This document shows, piece after piece, positions 1 through 12,320 of a stretch of 64,000 nucleotides of DNA. This stretch comes from Melampsora larici-populina 98AG31. Lineage: Eukaryota; Basidiomycota; Pucciniomycetes; Pucciniales; Melampsoraceae. The DNA lies in contig NW_006768775.1 of the NCBI RefSeq assembly GCF_000204055.1, positions 584,815 to 648,814 of the forward strand, written 5' to 3'. The number at the start of each line of letters is the position of its first letter. Position 1 is the first letter of the stretch. Made by a program: the position numbers and the translations under genes. Under the pieces are notes generated by a model that was not told where the DNA came from, did not search any database, and saw only the letters and a list, made by a program, of their open reading frames with translations.

Positions 1-3000
1 CTTCTGATTCAGTTGAAATCTCTTCTTCTATCTTTCTTTCTTGTTCTATGATACGATCGATAGATTCAGATTCTGGAAGAGTGATATCACCTACAATCGT
101 TCGATCGTCTTCGTCTTCTTCAGCTAGTTCTTCTGCTTCTTCTTCAACTAGTTCTTCTGATTCTTCTTCAACTAATTCTTCTGATTCTTGGTCTGGCGAT
201 TCTTGTGGATCCTCTTCCGGAGCTTCTGGTATGGTCTTCTCACTGAAAACTTCTTTAGTAAATCTGATTGTGTTTGTGGGAATATCACCGTCACTACTAC
301 TACCACTGCTACTCAACTCGAGTTGGTGATCATTTTGTATCCTTCCATTTGTCAAAGGATGATGATCATCTTTAAGTTTAGGAGATGGGAATTTAGGACT
401 ACCTCCTTGCCATCTACGTCCACCAGCAAATGCGACTGGACGAGTAAATCGACTGTGTAGAGACGCAGAAGAACAGCACAACACAAGGGGCAAGGATCAG
501 CACAATCGACTGCAGAAAAAAATTGTAGAGCAACATTTACAAACCTAACAATTCGTGATGCCAAAATCGCCGTACATTTACTCCACCAAACTTTCCATGC
601 TTCTCCAACAATCTTTCTACCATCCATATCTTCAGCTTGTCTTCTCATTTTACGTACAGGTACTAAAGTTCTCCAATGTGAAAAGGTGTTGGATTTGATT
701 TGATGTCGATCAAATTCAATAGCAGGAAGTATCAGTGAATTTTGACGCCAAGTTGTGATTGATCTGCGTTTGGTCTGGATCACATTATTGGTTTTCACAC
801 TTAGTTCCTTGTAGAGTAAAATGTCATTCCAGCCGAAGGTACATGATGTGGATAAATAGAATCAGAAGCAGGATGAGTTGATATTCGATGATTATTCGCG
901 TCAGAGCTCTCAGCCAGCTTTCTGGTTCATTACCATAGATCGTTATGGCATATGAGATGATGTTTGGTGTAAAACAAGAAAACTCACTTGAGACATTAAA
1001 TCTCTCTGCACATAGGCATCAATCCATCGTTCCCAAAAATTCCGAATAGTAGCTTGACGTTGTTCGTCAAGCCAATTTTCCAATTGTTCTTTTCGTAACT
1101 TTGAATCCATGGCTTTCACCCTCCAAAACTCAAGCATCGCATCTCTTTGTTCTACGTAAACATAATCTATAGTCAATAAGAAAGGACAGATCCGGGAGAG
1201 CTGATCAACAAGTACTCACCAATTCTTTGGATTTCTGCGAATCCTTTGGCTAGATCTCCAAGCCGTTGGATTTCTTTGAATTTTGCTACCCATATATCAA
1301 ACCGTGAGCTAATTTGTTTGTATCGGATCAAATACCAAATACGTCAGTCATGATGGAATCTTGCAGAAACACCGAGTTGAGTTGATCTGATCATGCTTAC
1401 CTCAGTAGATCGACTGCAAATTCCCTTGCAACTTGTATCAGCTGACCACGTAATCGTACCACTTTCGACACCCATATCGACATCACGAAAGTTTTATGGT
1501 GCTAAAAAATGACAAATTATCAGACATCATAGGTAGAATACCGCGGGACATCAATGAAAGGATCATTACCCGATCCAATTTCAGCTGAAAGTTTGCAATT
1601 AGAGTTTTCTCCCATCTTTGCCTTCGCATTTTTCTCGTCCATTCTATTCAAAGATCAAATATGTCAGAAGAAGTAAACCAGAATCCTTATCTTTTGCTGA
1701 TGAGATATTGAAGGAATGAAAAGAGCGTACCCTCAAATGTATCTTTCATCGTCACCACCTTGCGTCGCTTGACCCATTTAAGGATCTTTCCTCTTCGGTA
1801 ACGTTTCAACCAAATACCTAGGAACCGTTCGCTTAAGAGCGTATCACGAGTCATGGCCGCCTTTTTCTGTCTATCACACTGCCGTCTGACATTTGTTTGC
1901 CATTGATCGAGACAGAGCTTCCGAAGTTTTGATTGGTGATGTCGATTCGCCAGTGGAAGAAGGGTTTGTTGATAGTGCAGGAAACGTAGATGCCATTGTC
2001 GAATGATCAAAGACTGTTGACGTCGTTGAAGCTTTTGTTCCAAGACTTGTCCAGCACCTGTTCATTGAAAATCAGTCCGCTTGAGATTTATACCTGATCA
2101 AGTTTGAATTATAAACACTAATTTCAAACGGTGATAGTATACACATACCTTGAAGTACAAATCGAACGCAATGAAGTTTACGACTCCAGCAATCCATCGT
2201 ATTCCTTGACACCCTTGAGGATTGTATTCGTCTGAGCAGTGCACCTCTTTCTATGATCATCCATCGATTCATCATTCTACTCAATAAATTCTCATCCCTA
2301 ATTAAAATGATACGATTCGCTCGCTTCTCAAGCCGCTAAGACAATACCACTAGAAAAGTCAGTCAGGTCGTGTAAACGGCTACGAGCTCGAAGCTACCAG
2401 AGCAGTACATCCCATTGGAAAAAAACAGATCAGGTAAATGTCTCTCACATTCAATTTAGAGAGATGCCGCCTCCATGCTGTCAACCATCTCTGTCCCGTA
2501 GAGTTTTGTGAGAATTGTCTAGATTGTCGATCCCAAAGGCTGAATCGAGTAGTTCAGATCAGCGACAGAGATACCTCGACTTTTCATTCTTGGATCTAGC
2601 AGACTATCACTCACGCCATCTGATGCCATTTACGCATAAAACCAGTCAAAAGTCGTGATTCATGACGACAGACCAAAGTCCGCTCCTGAATTTTCCACTG
2701 GGTCCTCGCTCGCCATCGTGCAATCTGCCGCCTTGTCTCAGCTTTAGTTTTGATATCTATCAGGAATGCATCGGCTAAGTTGCTAGCACGACGAAGTTTT
2801 GAGACGCGAGCTAGCCAGTGAGTAAGTGCTTGATGTCTGAGTAGATCAGCCCGAGTACGTTCCGCTCGCGCGGCTCGTGCTTTCAGCCACCATAGCTGAA
2901 AAGATCCGTTCGAAATTAAGTTAGTCAGGTATTAAAATTAACACGCGTCTGAATAAGGCAGTGGGACCTACGGCTATTGCTTCACCAACCCATTTTTGCT

Positions 3001-3990
3001 GCTGATGTTGGAGGTGATCAGCAGCAAGTTGGGCAAGATACTGTTTCCACCGTTTATGTCGACTTTCCTCTGTTGCCTCACGCCATTTTGTAAGCGTAGC
3101 AAATTTCATCCTTGAGTTCCATATTAAGTATGTGTATAGAAGACAAATCAGTTTCTATTGATGAAGGAAAGACGCGTAAATGCACCTTACCTAGTTCGAG
3201 CTACACCTTCTACCATCCTTACTTCTCGTCGCCTTTTACCTACTTTTGCACGCCATCTTCTCCACATCCTTCCAGAGACAAGCAGGGTATGTGCACGTTC
3301 CACTTCAGTCAAAGTGAGTGTGAACCGGCGGGTACGAAGGCTCCATAGATGAAGTGTCCGAATTCGAAGATGTTCTGAACGAAATTGATCGGAAAGCGCG
3401 TCAAGAGGATCTAGAAGTTTAGAACTCGGAGATGATCGGGATTGGAACCGGTCAATTACGTTGGGAGTTGATTGAATTGATGGTCGTGGTTGGAACCGGT
3501 CAATTACATTGGGAGTTGATTGAATTGGAAAAAGCGATCCTCTCCGTAATGAGGGAGATGAAATGAGAGGTGATCGAGTAGGCGCGATGATGGTAGTGGT
3601 GCCCTCTTCTTCTTGATCGGAATGCTCCGTTCCATTGGGTTGACTAGGCGCGATTGAACTGAATGATCCCTCTGGTAGTTCACTTTCTTCAAACAAGCCT
3701 TGATCTACACAAACGCGAGACCATTTTTCACTCCAATCTGTACCGGAAACAAGACTGAGTTTGAGTAAAAGTGAATAAAACCGATCATCCAGACGTGGGT
3801 CAAGTTGATGAAGTGCCAAAACACGCTGATATGGATCCAGGAGAGCACTGAAGATACTAGAACCCGGTGGTGCTTGCAAGATGATCTCGTTTAAGATTTC
3901 AGCATCTCTTGGTGATACAATTGGAAAGGATGGTCTTGAACTTGAAGCTGATGATGAAGCTGATGAATTAATTGAAAAACTAAAAACCAT
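1..3990 (-). CDS. Sfi1-like centrin-binding spindle-pole protein, partial (C-terminus beyond window)
   Basis: Sfi1 is a long helical scaffold that binds centrin along its length and builds the half-bridge of the fungal spindle pole body. What I see: exon after exon carries the spaced hydrophobic/Trp pattern of Sfi1 repeats, such as IIRQWHLRF, CLDQWQTNV, FLGIWLKRY, TLTKWREA, ARWRARTQW and MLEFWRVKA. The N-terminal 265 residues hold a Ser-rich start and a conserved-looking helical block; the C-terminal part is acidic (repeated SEELVEEE) and still open at the left edge. My model joins 3191-3990, 2972-3110, 2615-2895, 2449-2539, 2149-2335, 1731-2057, 1570-1643, 1401-1501, 1220-1308, 988-1166, 545-807 and 1-452; all phases agree, giving about 990 residues in the window. 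The least certain joint is 808-987. The start is the first ATG of the long first exon. Confidence 0.8.
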
Positions 3991-5138
3991 GTTCTCTTCC
4001 TCAGAAATGTTGAAGTGGTCAACAGTCAGTCAAGTACAACAACATTTGGTCAACTGTCAACACACAGATACATATGTACACAGATATATGCGGGTCACGA
4101 GTTTCGCAAAGTCCGCAGCATCCAGATAACACTCAAAATTCTCAATTCTGTATTTGGAAAGACGTGTCTCCTTGGATCATATGTACCCAGAAGCACACAG
4201 CTCAACCAAAGCTAGCATGCAGTTGATCTTATGCAAAAGGAATATGTATTCTTATTATTTGTATGCGCTGATTTACTTGATCAATTTCCAGCCTTGCCCC
4301 ACAGAGATCCATATACCTGATACTACACAAAACCCAACCCAACCTTTATGGGGCTTGGAAGGAACATCTGTTAGCATATTTCAGCATACCTTGGTTCCAT
4401 GCTTTTTATGTCTCCATCACCAGTAATGGTGGGTGCGCAAAGGATTCAGGGAGTCCTCTTTGTTAGCTTGACCAAACTCTCATAACCCCTTGGGAAGAGT
4501 ATTGAAAATTCTCTATTTGTTAGAGTCAGTACATATGTAGATAGGATATTCAGGGCGTAATCAAAATCACCACAGGTTGTTTTCCTTTCCACAGCCAACA
4601 GATACCTGGTATCAAATAAAGATTGCACAGCAAAGCATGGTATCTCCACTTGATCGCCATTGAATTCAAATGCAATTCAAACATCACAAAGCAAAGCTAG
4701 GTTCATCTCCTCCAGTGACCTATAATGTGCTGTAAGTTCTTCTAACAGAAGGTAGATGTGGGTGTTTGATTGATAAAGTAAGTAGTGTTGGCAAACATAA
4801 AAGAAGCAAAATTGAAGATATAAATGATGTTGATGTCATTAGCAAAACAAGAAAAGACAAGCGGACATGATGAAAGAAAAGATGGACATAAATGATATGA
4901 TAATCAGAGACACATGAATCAGGAGGAAATACTTTACACCAACCATTTGAATAATTTTCATTCATGTTTCATCTAAAATTATATATACTATTTCGGTTAT
5001 ATTTCACTTTATCTGACATATGTTATGTCTGATTGAACACAAGTCTTAGTCTTACTGTAATTTTCAATTCAACTACATTTAAGTTTTCTCATATCCTTTT
5101 ATCTTGTTTCTCATTTTGTAGGTCAGCACCTTCCCCAA
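3991..5138. other. Intergenic region, AT-rich
   Basis: I see no coding frame with continuity across splice sites, no repeat structure and no RNA gene. It is the probable promoter side of the Sfi1-like gene near 4000. Confidence 0.5.
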
Positions 5139-5250
5139 TACAGTCGACTCTTGATGTAAGCATATCGATGGTCAACAGATACACCTTGCCTATATTGCGC
5201 GATGCATAATTTTAAAAGCATAATACAGTCAACTCTTGATGTAAGCAAGC
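5139..5250. repeat. Two pogo/Tigger-like transposon end sequences in direct orientation
   Basis: TA followed by CAGTCGACTCTTGATGTAAG begins at 5139, and TA followed by CAGTCAACTCTTGATGTAAG begins at 5224. The TA dinucleotide and the CAGTc.ACTCt start resemble terminal inverted repeats of pogo/Tigger elements. No opposite-strand copy or transposase was found nearby, so these are best read as remnants. Confidence 0.45.
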
Positions 5251-5537
5251 TCGACGTAGAACAGTTTCTGGAAATCAAAATTGCGCTTCTTGCATGAGTG
5301 AGTGGGACCATCTACATAATTCACCAGAATAATCTTTGAGAGAAGGTCCAACTTCTCAAATTTGGATTTCAGAGGTTGTCTTCCAACAAGTAGATAAAAG
5401 TCTGGATCCTTGAAATCTATTTCTTGGACACATCTGCAATAATGTGGAATTCTATATACAGGAACAGCACTAGTCAAGGTGCACGAGTGCCCAAGAGCCA
5501 GGATCTCTCTAGCACTAGTGATTATTGCTAACCCCAA
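5229..5537 (-). pseudogene. Decayed paralogue of the short coding segment at 6330-6554
   Basis: The translated minus strand contains DFKDPDFYLLVGRQPLKSKF, which aligns without gaps to SKDHDFHLTVEGEPLKFKLG in the 6330-6554 segment. The upstream part has no matching start or signal peptide. It looks like a duplicated and decayed terminal piece of a gene family that includes the adjacent locus. Function unknown. Confidence 0.45.
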
Positions 5538-5539
5538 GC

Positions 5540-6250
5540 CTAGCTCAGTAAAACATCAGAACAACACTCCAAATAGAAATGAAACAGAGATACAATCAAA
5601 ATATAAAGAAAAGAGATAGTTCATGAGGAAGTAAATGAAATGAAAACAGTTAACACTAGGCACAGTTTAAAAACTTGAGTGTCACACTGACATGCTCAAA
5701 CAAAAGACATCTTGTAGAGAGTGAATCCAAGCTTCAAATGAGTTTAGGTGCCATGCACAGGAAGTCCTTTTTGAGTTCCTCAGGCAGTGAGACCATTAGA
5801 CATAGGAAGTCTGATCTCCCTTCCTGAGACTAAAGGGGTGCTGGCATTTTACACAAAGAAACTGAATAAGAAAATTTTCCAAACCTCTCTGTGGGCATAT
5901 GTTGATGTGGGACAGTAAAATGCACACTGTGAGGCCTAACTCATAGAACCAACAGAACAAGCCCCCAATTGAGATTGAAACAGAGATATTTGGATAGAAC
6001 AAAAAGAGACATGTGAGGAAAGAAAAGAAACAAAAACAAAAACAAAACCACAAGTACAATTTAAAGCAATTGATAATTACACCTGCCACACTTGTGTGGT
6101 GTAACCTTACATAATCATATCTTGGCTTCATCCTCTTCTTTGATAAATCATCATCTCTTGCCCTTGTACAAGTGGGCACAGAAAAGATATGACACCCTCA
6201 GGGCCCAAAGATCACTACAGTGTGTGTAGTATGAGCCAGTCTAGCCCTGG
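5540..6250. repeat. Diverged duplicated non-coding segments
   Basis: Stretches around 5540-5640 and 5930-6060 share an ordered set of words (CTAA.CC..., GAAACAGAGATA, GAGGAA..AAA), suggesting an old local duplication that also spread the coding fragment at 5229-5537 and 6330-6554. The long minus-strand frame at 5796-6179 is low-complexity and is not supported as a gene. Confidence 0.35.
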
Positions 6251-6329
6251 GGGTGACCCATACTTTCTGTGTCTGCTTGTACATTGAGTTCCTCAACTTG
6301 GAAGATCTATTGTATGATTTTGATGAACT

Positions 6330-6554
6330 TCAATCAAAAAGATCTTCAATGTCTGACTCTAAGGAATGAACTTTTCTCATGAATGAGGGAGACGGCAAAG
6401 ACCATGATGGGAATTCTCCTGAATTCTCTTTGAGATAAGGTCTAGCTTCCTGATTTTTGACATTAAATCTGATCTTTCCCAATTTGAATTTCAGAGGTTC
6501 TCCTTCAACAGTCAAATGGAAATCATGATCTTTGGATTTCAATTCTTTCGCCAT
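6330..6554 (-). CDS. Short unrecognised coding segment, possible terminal exon or remnant
   Basis: A 74-codon frame rich in charged residues (start MAKELKSKDHDF, end SLESDIEDLFD). It lies just downstream of the stop of the secreted-protein gene at 6634 on the same strand and has a decayed relative at 5229-5537. It may be an alternative last exon of the secreted gene or a leftover from another family member; no splice joint that keeps both frames was obvious. No domain recognised. Confidence 0.35.
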   Translation of the reverse strand: MAKELKSKDHDFHLTVEGEPLKFKLGKIRFNVKNQEARPYLKENSGEFPSWSLPSPSFMRKVHSLESDIEDLFD

Positions 6555-6633
6555 ATCTTCAATTGCCGTGTAATCTTGCTGGTTTCCATTGAGTTGAATA
6601 GCTTTGAAAATCTATCATGAGTTGTGATAGACA

Positions 6634-8696
6634 TCAATAAAAATGATCTGCACTGTCCAAGAAAGTAGAAACTCTATCACTCACATTCTCAGCTTTCTGC
6701 AGAAAGCCATCAAAGCGGGAAGCCACAATATGAAGACTCCCTTCTTCATGAGATGTAGATTTTCTTGCAGTTCTGAGAAGTTTGGCGGCTTTCTGGATAG
6801 TTGTTCTAAATACAACGGAATCTTTCATCTTCCTCACAAAATCTTGTGCACATCCAGACTCAAAATTGACTAGGTAGTAGATGAATTCAAGGCTCATTTC
6901 ATAAACCTCATGAACTGAAGCAGCTTTCTGGGCCCCTTGCAAATTCTTCATGGCTTGATCATAGTAGTCATTCTTCACAACTCCCTTGCTTGTAGGCGGC
7001 CAATTTCGAAGAGAAGTCCTTAGGTCTTTGATATTTTGTTCCTTGGAGTTTTGCATCTTGTTCATTAACTGGTAGAGCACAGACTTTTGAAGGTAGTCGG
7101 GATCTGAAGATTTTTGTGAGATCATAATGATGAGAACAGGTGACATTGTGATAATGGGAAAAGTGCTTACTTTTAACCGGCAGCATCCATTGATATTCGC
7201 CAAATTTGAAGTCAGCATCTGGGACTCTGCCATACGGATATAATTGGGACCAGTCGCGCAATGAGTGCTTAGGTCTGAATTGTTCTGGGTACCTTTGAAT
7301 GGATTCTTGGAGTTCAGCTTCCTGACAAGGAAATATGAGATGAAATGCAGCCAAAAAATTATGATGTTCAAGGGTAGATCTTTCATTTTCTTGAGAGTGA
7401 ATGTGGCTGTAAACACGATTTAACAGTTCATCGCCACCAGCTTCGGAGGTCTTTCCTAAGGTCTGTTCTTCGTGCCAACCCTCTATCATTCTAACATACT
7501 CGTGTGACTCGTCAACTTCTGGTCGAAATTTCAAATATTCAATCATGTCTTTCTTTGCAAAAGGGAAGTGGATCTTTCTGAAGAAGGAATAATCTTGTAG
7601 CAGAGTGATGAAAATCTTTTGAGCTTGAGATGAATGATTTAGTATATGTTGAAATATAGCTTTAGAATAATCTCCTTCCCATTCACCTAGGTTGGTATTC
7701 TTGAAGAAGTATTTGAAATCATTGATAAGCTGTGATAATTCCCTTTCATTATCGGGTAGTTGACTTTTCAGTAAATGTTTCGAGATGGGCTCATAGATTG
7801 TGGTCAACAAACACGGATATTTTGCGTCCTTTGTCGAGTCGTAATGCCCAAGTAACGCGGCCCGCTGAAGGAGCTCCTCCAATCCTACAGATCAATCACC
7901 AGTCTCAGACTCTATCCTGTAAACAACAGTATCCTCTCAGGAACAAATGGCTTACCTTTACTGGACTCTTCTGCTGAAATATGCTCTTCTCCTAGCCAAA
8001 GCGACTCAAATCTCTTTGTCATACAAAATTCGAAGTCTAAAATCAAATTAACAGTTTCAACTTATTCTGCTAATGGAGAATAATTTGTACGACAGACTAA
8101 CTCGCAGCAGCTTGGATCTCTAGAACCACTTGATTACTCCAGGGCATTTTTGAAAACTCTGCTTCTTCTGTCATTTGTTGATCTTCGGGTTCTGGCGGCA
8201 GGTACCTTGAAATTGCAGCCAATATCCCCACGATCCAAGATCTTTCCTTTTCATTGCAACCTACTTCAGAATGGAAAGACCTTACAGCTAGTCTGATACA
8301 GTCATCCACTGTGGCTTTATTACCTTCAAGCCAACTGCCCCACAGCTCTGGAGTCGGGTTCAGCGTTGAGACGAGCGACATCACCTTGTCGGCTAGATAT
8401 TTTACGGTCTCATTGTTGGTTTCCGCCTTGACTACTTCACTTTTGCGGAAGAAAGCTGCGTATGGTGTGATTTTGATTGGCGATGGAAGTTTGTTCACCC
8501 CTTTGATGGTATCAGTTACTTCTGAAGAAGTGTGATCTGGTACAAAACTGGATTTATCCACCAATTGGGGTACGAAAAGATTTTCGACTAATGTTTTGGT
8601 GTGATCAATGTCTGTTGAATGGGTCGGGCCACATTGAACAAATAAGGCTGGAAAGAGATGTAATGCGAATAATACGGAGGAAAAACCAGACATCAT
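6634..8696 (-). CDS. Putative secreted protein of unknown function, 619 aa
   Basis: Model: exons 8102-8696, 7956-8036, 7171-7884 and 6634-7103, all with GT..AG introns and matching phases, giving 620 codons including the stop. The first 22 residues have an N-terminal signal-peptide pattern: a short start, the hydrophobic core VLFALHLFPALFV, then C-G-P. The mature part is mostly helical and charged, has few cysteines and no membrane span, and resembles no enzyme I know. Rust fungi carry many lineage-specific secreted proteins, so a role outside the cell or at the host interface is possible, but this is inference. The start is the first ATG of a tandem ATG ATG, placed directly before the signal core. 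Confidence 0.7.
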
Positions 8697-9984
8697 CTCG
8701 TCTCCTTTTGGAGGCTCTTGCGTGTTGGAGAACTAAAGATTGTGTGAGACTAGCCTACTTATAATCACATTGGAAGTTTCAGGATCAGCATGAATGATGA
8801 AGCTGCTCCTCGCAGAGATGAATGGCGCGCGTCACGCCTTGCAGAGTTGTAAAATCGATGCTCATCTAAAGTAAAGCGGTAGCGCAGCATTTAACAGGTA
8901 AGTATTGACTTCATATTCAAGGCTTTTCAGTTGAAAATGCTGTGTAAGTTTTCTGACAGGAAAATTGGTCGTAAACGCTTGGGAGCTTGTGAGCAAGTCG
9001 AGTATGTACATATGACTATGTGTGTATCATTGATTTCAGAATCTGAAAATGGCCTTTTTGTGGGGCCAATTAAGCTGCGTATTCGGGGTCTAGGTTTGAG
9101 TGAGACTCGGAGTCAAACCATTCAGAGAGCATACTGTTGGCTCATTGGAAAGACCAACCTCTTGTGCGGCACCTTCAAGTATGTACCAGCCTCTTCAAAT
9201 ACACACATTTGAATGGGCCATATAGATTATGAATGTAGTTGAAGGGGCTGGCAAGTACGGGAGGTGTCACTACGTAAGGCTGGCATTACGATTTTCTTGA
9301 CAAGACCTGCGGTGGCAACCCCGATGATTTCAAGCTAGTCAAGCAATTGATAAGTAGCGCCAGGGCACCGTGCCAGAAAGAATTTCTAGGCAATGTGTGC
9401 TGGGAACAATCTACTTCATATCAAACCAGGAAGAGAAGACTTTTGAAGTAGGGACAGGTTCCTGGTTTAATGCCTCATGTCCAAAATATCTGCCAAGAAT
9501 TCTGATATATCATAATCATTCCGTATGTATCGTAAAAACTTTCATCAACATTTTTCCTTTTAAATAGATCTATCTACAAAATATCCTATTTTTTTCTTTC
9601 CTTCCTTGGATACAGTTGAAGACAAATAACGGAAAAAATTGATAATTTAGTACAGGTTAACAAAACAAGAAAACATATACATTTGTTTGATAATTGCCAA
9701 GAAAAGATAAATAAGACGAGAATAGAATAAAAACCCGAGCTGATAACAAAAACCTCTTGAGGTATTTTTAAGGTTACGATAGTTTAAATAATTTGATTTT
9801 GCTGATTTGCGAAAAGTTTTTCGTATGTTTTTTGGGGGATAACGACTGCAGCGTATTTGTACCATTTCTTGATTTTCATATTTTGAACAAGCTGCATACT
9901 TTTGCGTGATTTTTTTTACAATGCAGTGGACGGACTCTTCAATTCACTTCTCGATCGACGAAAACGGGAATAATTTAAGATCTT
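8697..9984. other. Intergenic region between divergent-looking unit ends
   Basis: Probable promoter of the secreted-protein gene (from 8697) and the 3' flank of the zinc-finger gene (to 9984). Short frames at 8931-9212 and 9370-9567 lack splice support or recognisable motifs. Confidence 0.4.
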
Positions 9985-11055
9985 TTAATAAAACGATCTG
10001 TTTGAAGAGGAGGTTAGATGATGATGATGTTGTGCTCGATAATGAGTCTTTGCATGACGTTTAGCGTTCGAAGCTGTGGTAAAAGCTTTTTCACAACCGG
10101 CCTAGTAGGAACAGAAGCGATGGATATGTTAGTTGTGTGATATCGTTATGAAACATAAAAAAGGTTGACTCACGAGCGGACATGCGTAAGGTCGCTCTCC
10201 AGTGTGGGTAACTAAACAAAAAATCAAAACAAGGATCAACGACGCCGGCTCGATACCGGAGAATCTTTTTGATCGGACATACTTTGATGTTGTGTGAGTG
10301 TCTATATAAAACACAAGAAGGTGACATGATAAGTAAAGTTGTAGATTGTTGATCAAACATGGCATTCAGATTTCAGAGATCTGACTGTACTGACCGTTTG
10401 TCTTTGAAAGGCCCGTCCACAAGTTTGGCAACTGGAATACATTTCGCGGTAAGTTTTGAGAAGCATGCGAAAAATGAAAGGAGGAAGTCACGTACGTGTA
10501 TTTTTTAACAGGAGGCGGAGAACTCTGAGAGCCAGAAACTGATGGGGACGTCGAGCTAGATGATGATTGTCGAGAGAGTGACAAACTCCAAAGTGATGAA
10601 TTCTCAAGCGGCGAGTTAAAAGACGAACTGCTCGTCGTTACACTCGGACTCTTCTCAAATCCTAGAGGCCCAGTTGGATAAGGAACTTGTAAATGGTAAA
10701 GTTGATCCTGCGGGTAGGGCGTAGGTTCGTATGGTAGCGCTGGTGGTTCGAGAGTGTAGTAATCGGCCGCTGGCCATTGAGGTTGACTCATCGATAATGT
10801 GCTAGCTTCAAGCTCCATGTTGGGGTGCGCAGGATGAGGCTCCCAATAATTAGCCCAATCTGGGTCACAGCTTGCCAAAAGCGCGGAAAAGTTTTCAGAT
10901 GATGGCACGGCGGTGTCGAAATTGTGAGCCGACATCATCCTTGGTGCATGCATATCAACTGGGAACATTTGGTGTGGCGGTGTGGTCCAAGCAGCCTGCG
11001 CTGGAATTACTGTGTCGTTCGGGGTAGATGGATCGAAGGGTATGTAGGACTCCAT
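9985..11055 (-). CDS. Two-finger C2H2 zinc-finger transcription factor, 256 aa
   Basis: Model: exons 10496-11055, 10395-10431, 10283-10301, 10174-10211 and 9985-10101; 771 nt, all phases consistent. The first 186 residues are a Pro/Ser/Gln-rich, acidic, disordered region typical of an activation domain. They are followed by finger 1 (C-x2-C-x12-H-x3-H, KYTCQTCGRAFQ), the canonical linker HTGERPYAC, and finger 2 (C-x4-C-x12-H-x3-H, CEKAFTTASNAKRH), then a short HHHH and Ser-rich tail. Finger 1 is spread over four exons, one only 19 bp long. It should be a nuclear, sequence-specific DNA-binding protein; its targets cannot be told. Confidence 0.85.
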
Positions 11056-12054
11056 TTCGTTTAGCTAGGGTGAAAGCGGCGGTAAGAGGCGTTTGCTGGA
11101 TCGCAATAAAAAACTGAAATCAAGATAAGGCCTTGGGTTCCGGTATGATTCAAGAAACTATGTCGATGAAATAAGTGACTGTATATAGAACAGGGGGATA
11201 AATGTGAGGTGCTTCGCAGCTAAACCGCTTACAAAATGTTGCTACAAAATCACTACAGAAAGTATCATATACGGATATACTGATTGAGATGATTGATCCT
11301 AGTGCTCCTACTGTCTCTGACAGAGGAGTTGTAAGGAAACCGGGTTGCAAGGATCTATAATCGACTCAACAAAAAAAATATCCCTCAGGTTAATTTACTG
11401 GGATTAATTTTGGGATGATGGATAGATAGTGCAGAGGATGCGTTGAACAGGACGTAGGAGGATGTGCAAAGAACGGTGAGAGGAAGGATGAAAAATAGTG
11501 AGATGGGCTGGTTTTAAGTCATGATGGTAGGATATAGATCGCATCACGAACCCAAAAATGGCACACAGTCTCCCACCCTCCAAGCTGAAATGCACGTTGT
11601 TTGGCTCATGGTTGACTTTACAACCTAGCAGAGCTAGATACCATTATTGACCACGCGATCGGTCGAAAATGACATCAACCAAGGTTCACCGGGGTGGTAT
11701 GCCAAAGGTTGGAAGTGAAGGGCGGAATCTTGGGGACCGAGTTATTCTACAGAGACTTGGTCACTAAGAGGATGCGTTCATTGATGATCTTTCTGCTAGT
11801 GATGACGGATCCTCGTCGGTGTGCACGAAGTCTTATGAATAGAAAAACCCATAAATCGAACTTCGAAGGAATCGCGACTATGAGACCTAAATTCAATCCC
11901 GCATGCCATTAATTCTTGAAGTCTAGTTTACATAGTCTGTATGATTATATCCTAAATGAAACACAGCTCTGGTCTCTCTTGATAAACATCTCGAAATTTC
12001 TTCTATACGTGGGAGGAGATGATGGCTCAGGCTCACAATCACAAGATCTAATTT
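11056..12054. other. Upstream region of the zinc-finger gene
   Basis: No supported gene. The short frames at 11150-11350, 11404-11595 and 11694-11912 show no motif or splice continuity. Confidence 0.4.
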
Positions 12055-12187
12055 GATTGGTTATCTTAACCAAGGTACGACTTAAGATGTAGGTCCATGA
12101 CCAAAAGGTTCTAAGTGGTGGGGAAACTGTACAACTGTACGATGTACACTTCTGGTCTGGGAAATTCACCTGTCAGAGAATTTTCAG
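12055..12187 (+). repeat. Ngaro repeat A1 (133 bp)
   Basis: Identical by eye to A2 at 18213-18345. Starts GATTGGTTATCTTAACC and ends GAGAATTTTCAG. Left terminus of the element. Confidence 0.9.
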
Positions 12188-12320
12188 CCTCCGCACCAAA
12201 TCCCTGAAGTACCTTTGAAGATCCCAAGACATTCAAACTTTTATATACGGAACTCAACGAGTTTTTTATTATTATCGTTAGACTTAAATCCAAAGAAGAA
12301 GTTTAAAGTTTAGAATAGCC

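Noticed and set aside
48..329. Ser-rich plus-strand protein
   Set aside because: It is the antisense of the acidic Glu-rich C-terminus of the Sfi1-like gene.
5796..6179. 127-codon minus-strand protein with hydrophobic stretch
   Set aside because: Low-complexity Phe/Cys run in a diverged non-coding duplication; no start context, introns or homologous motif.
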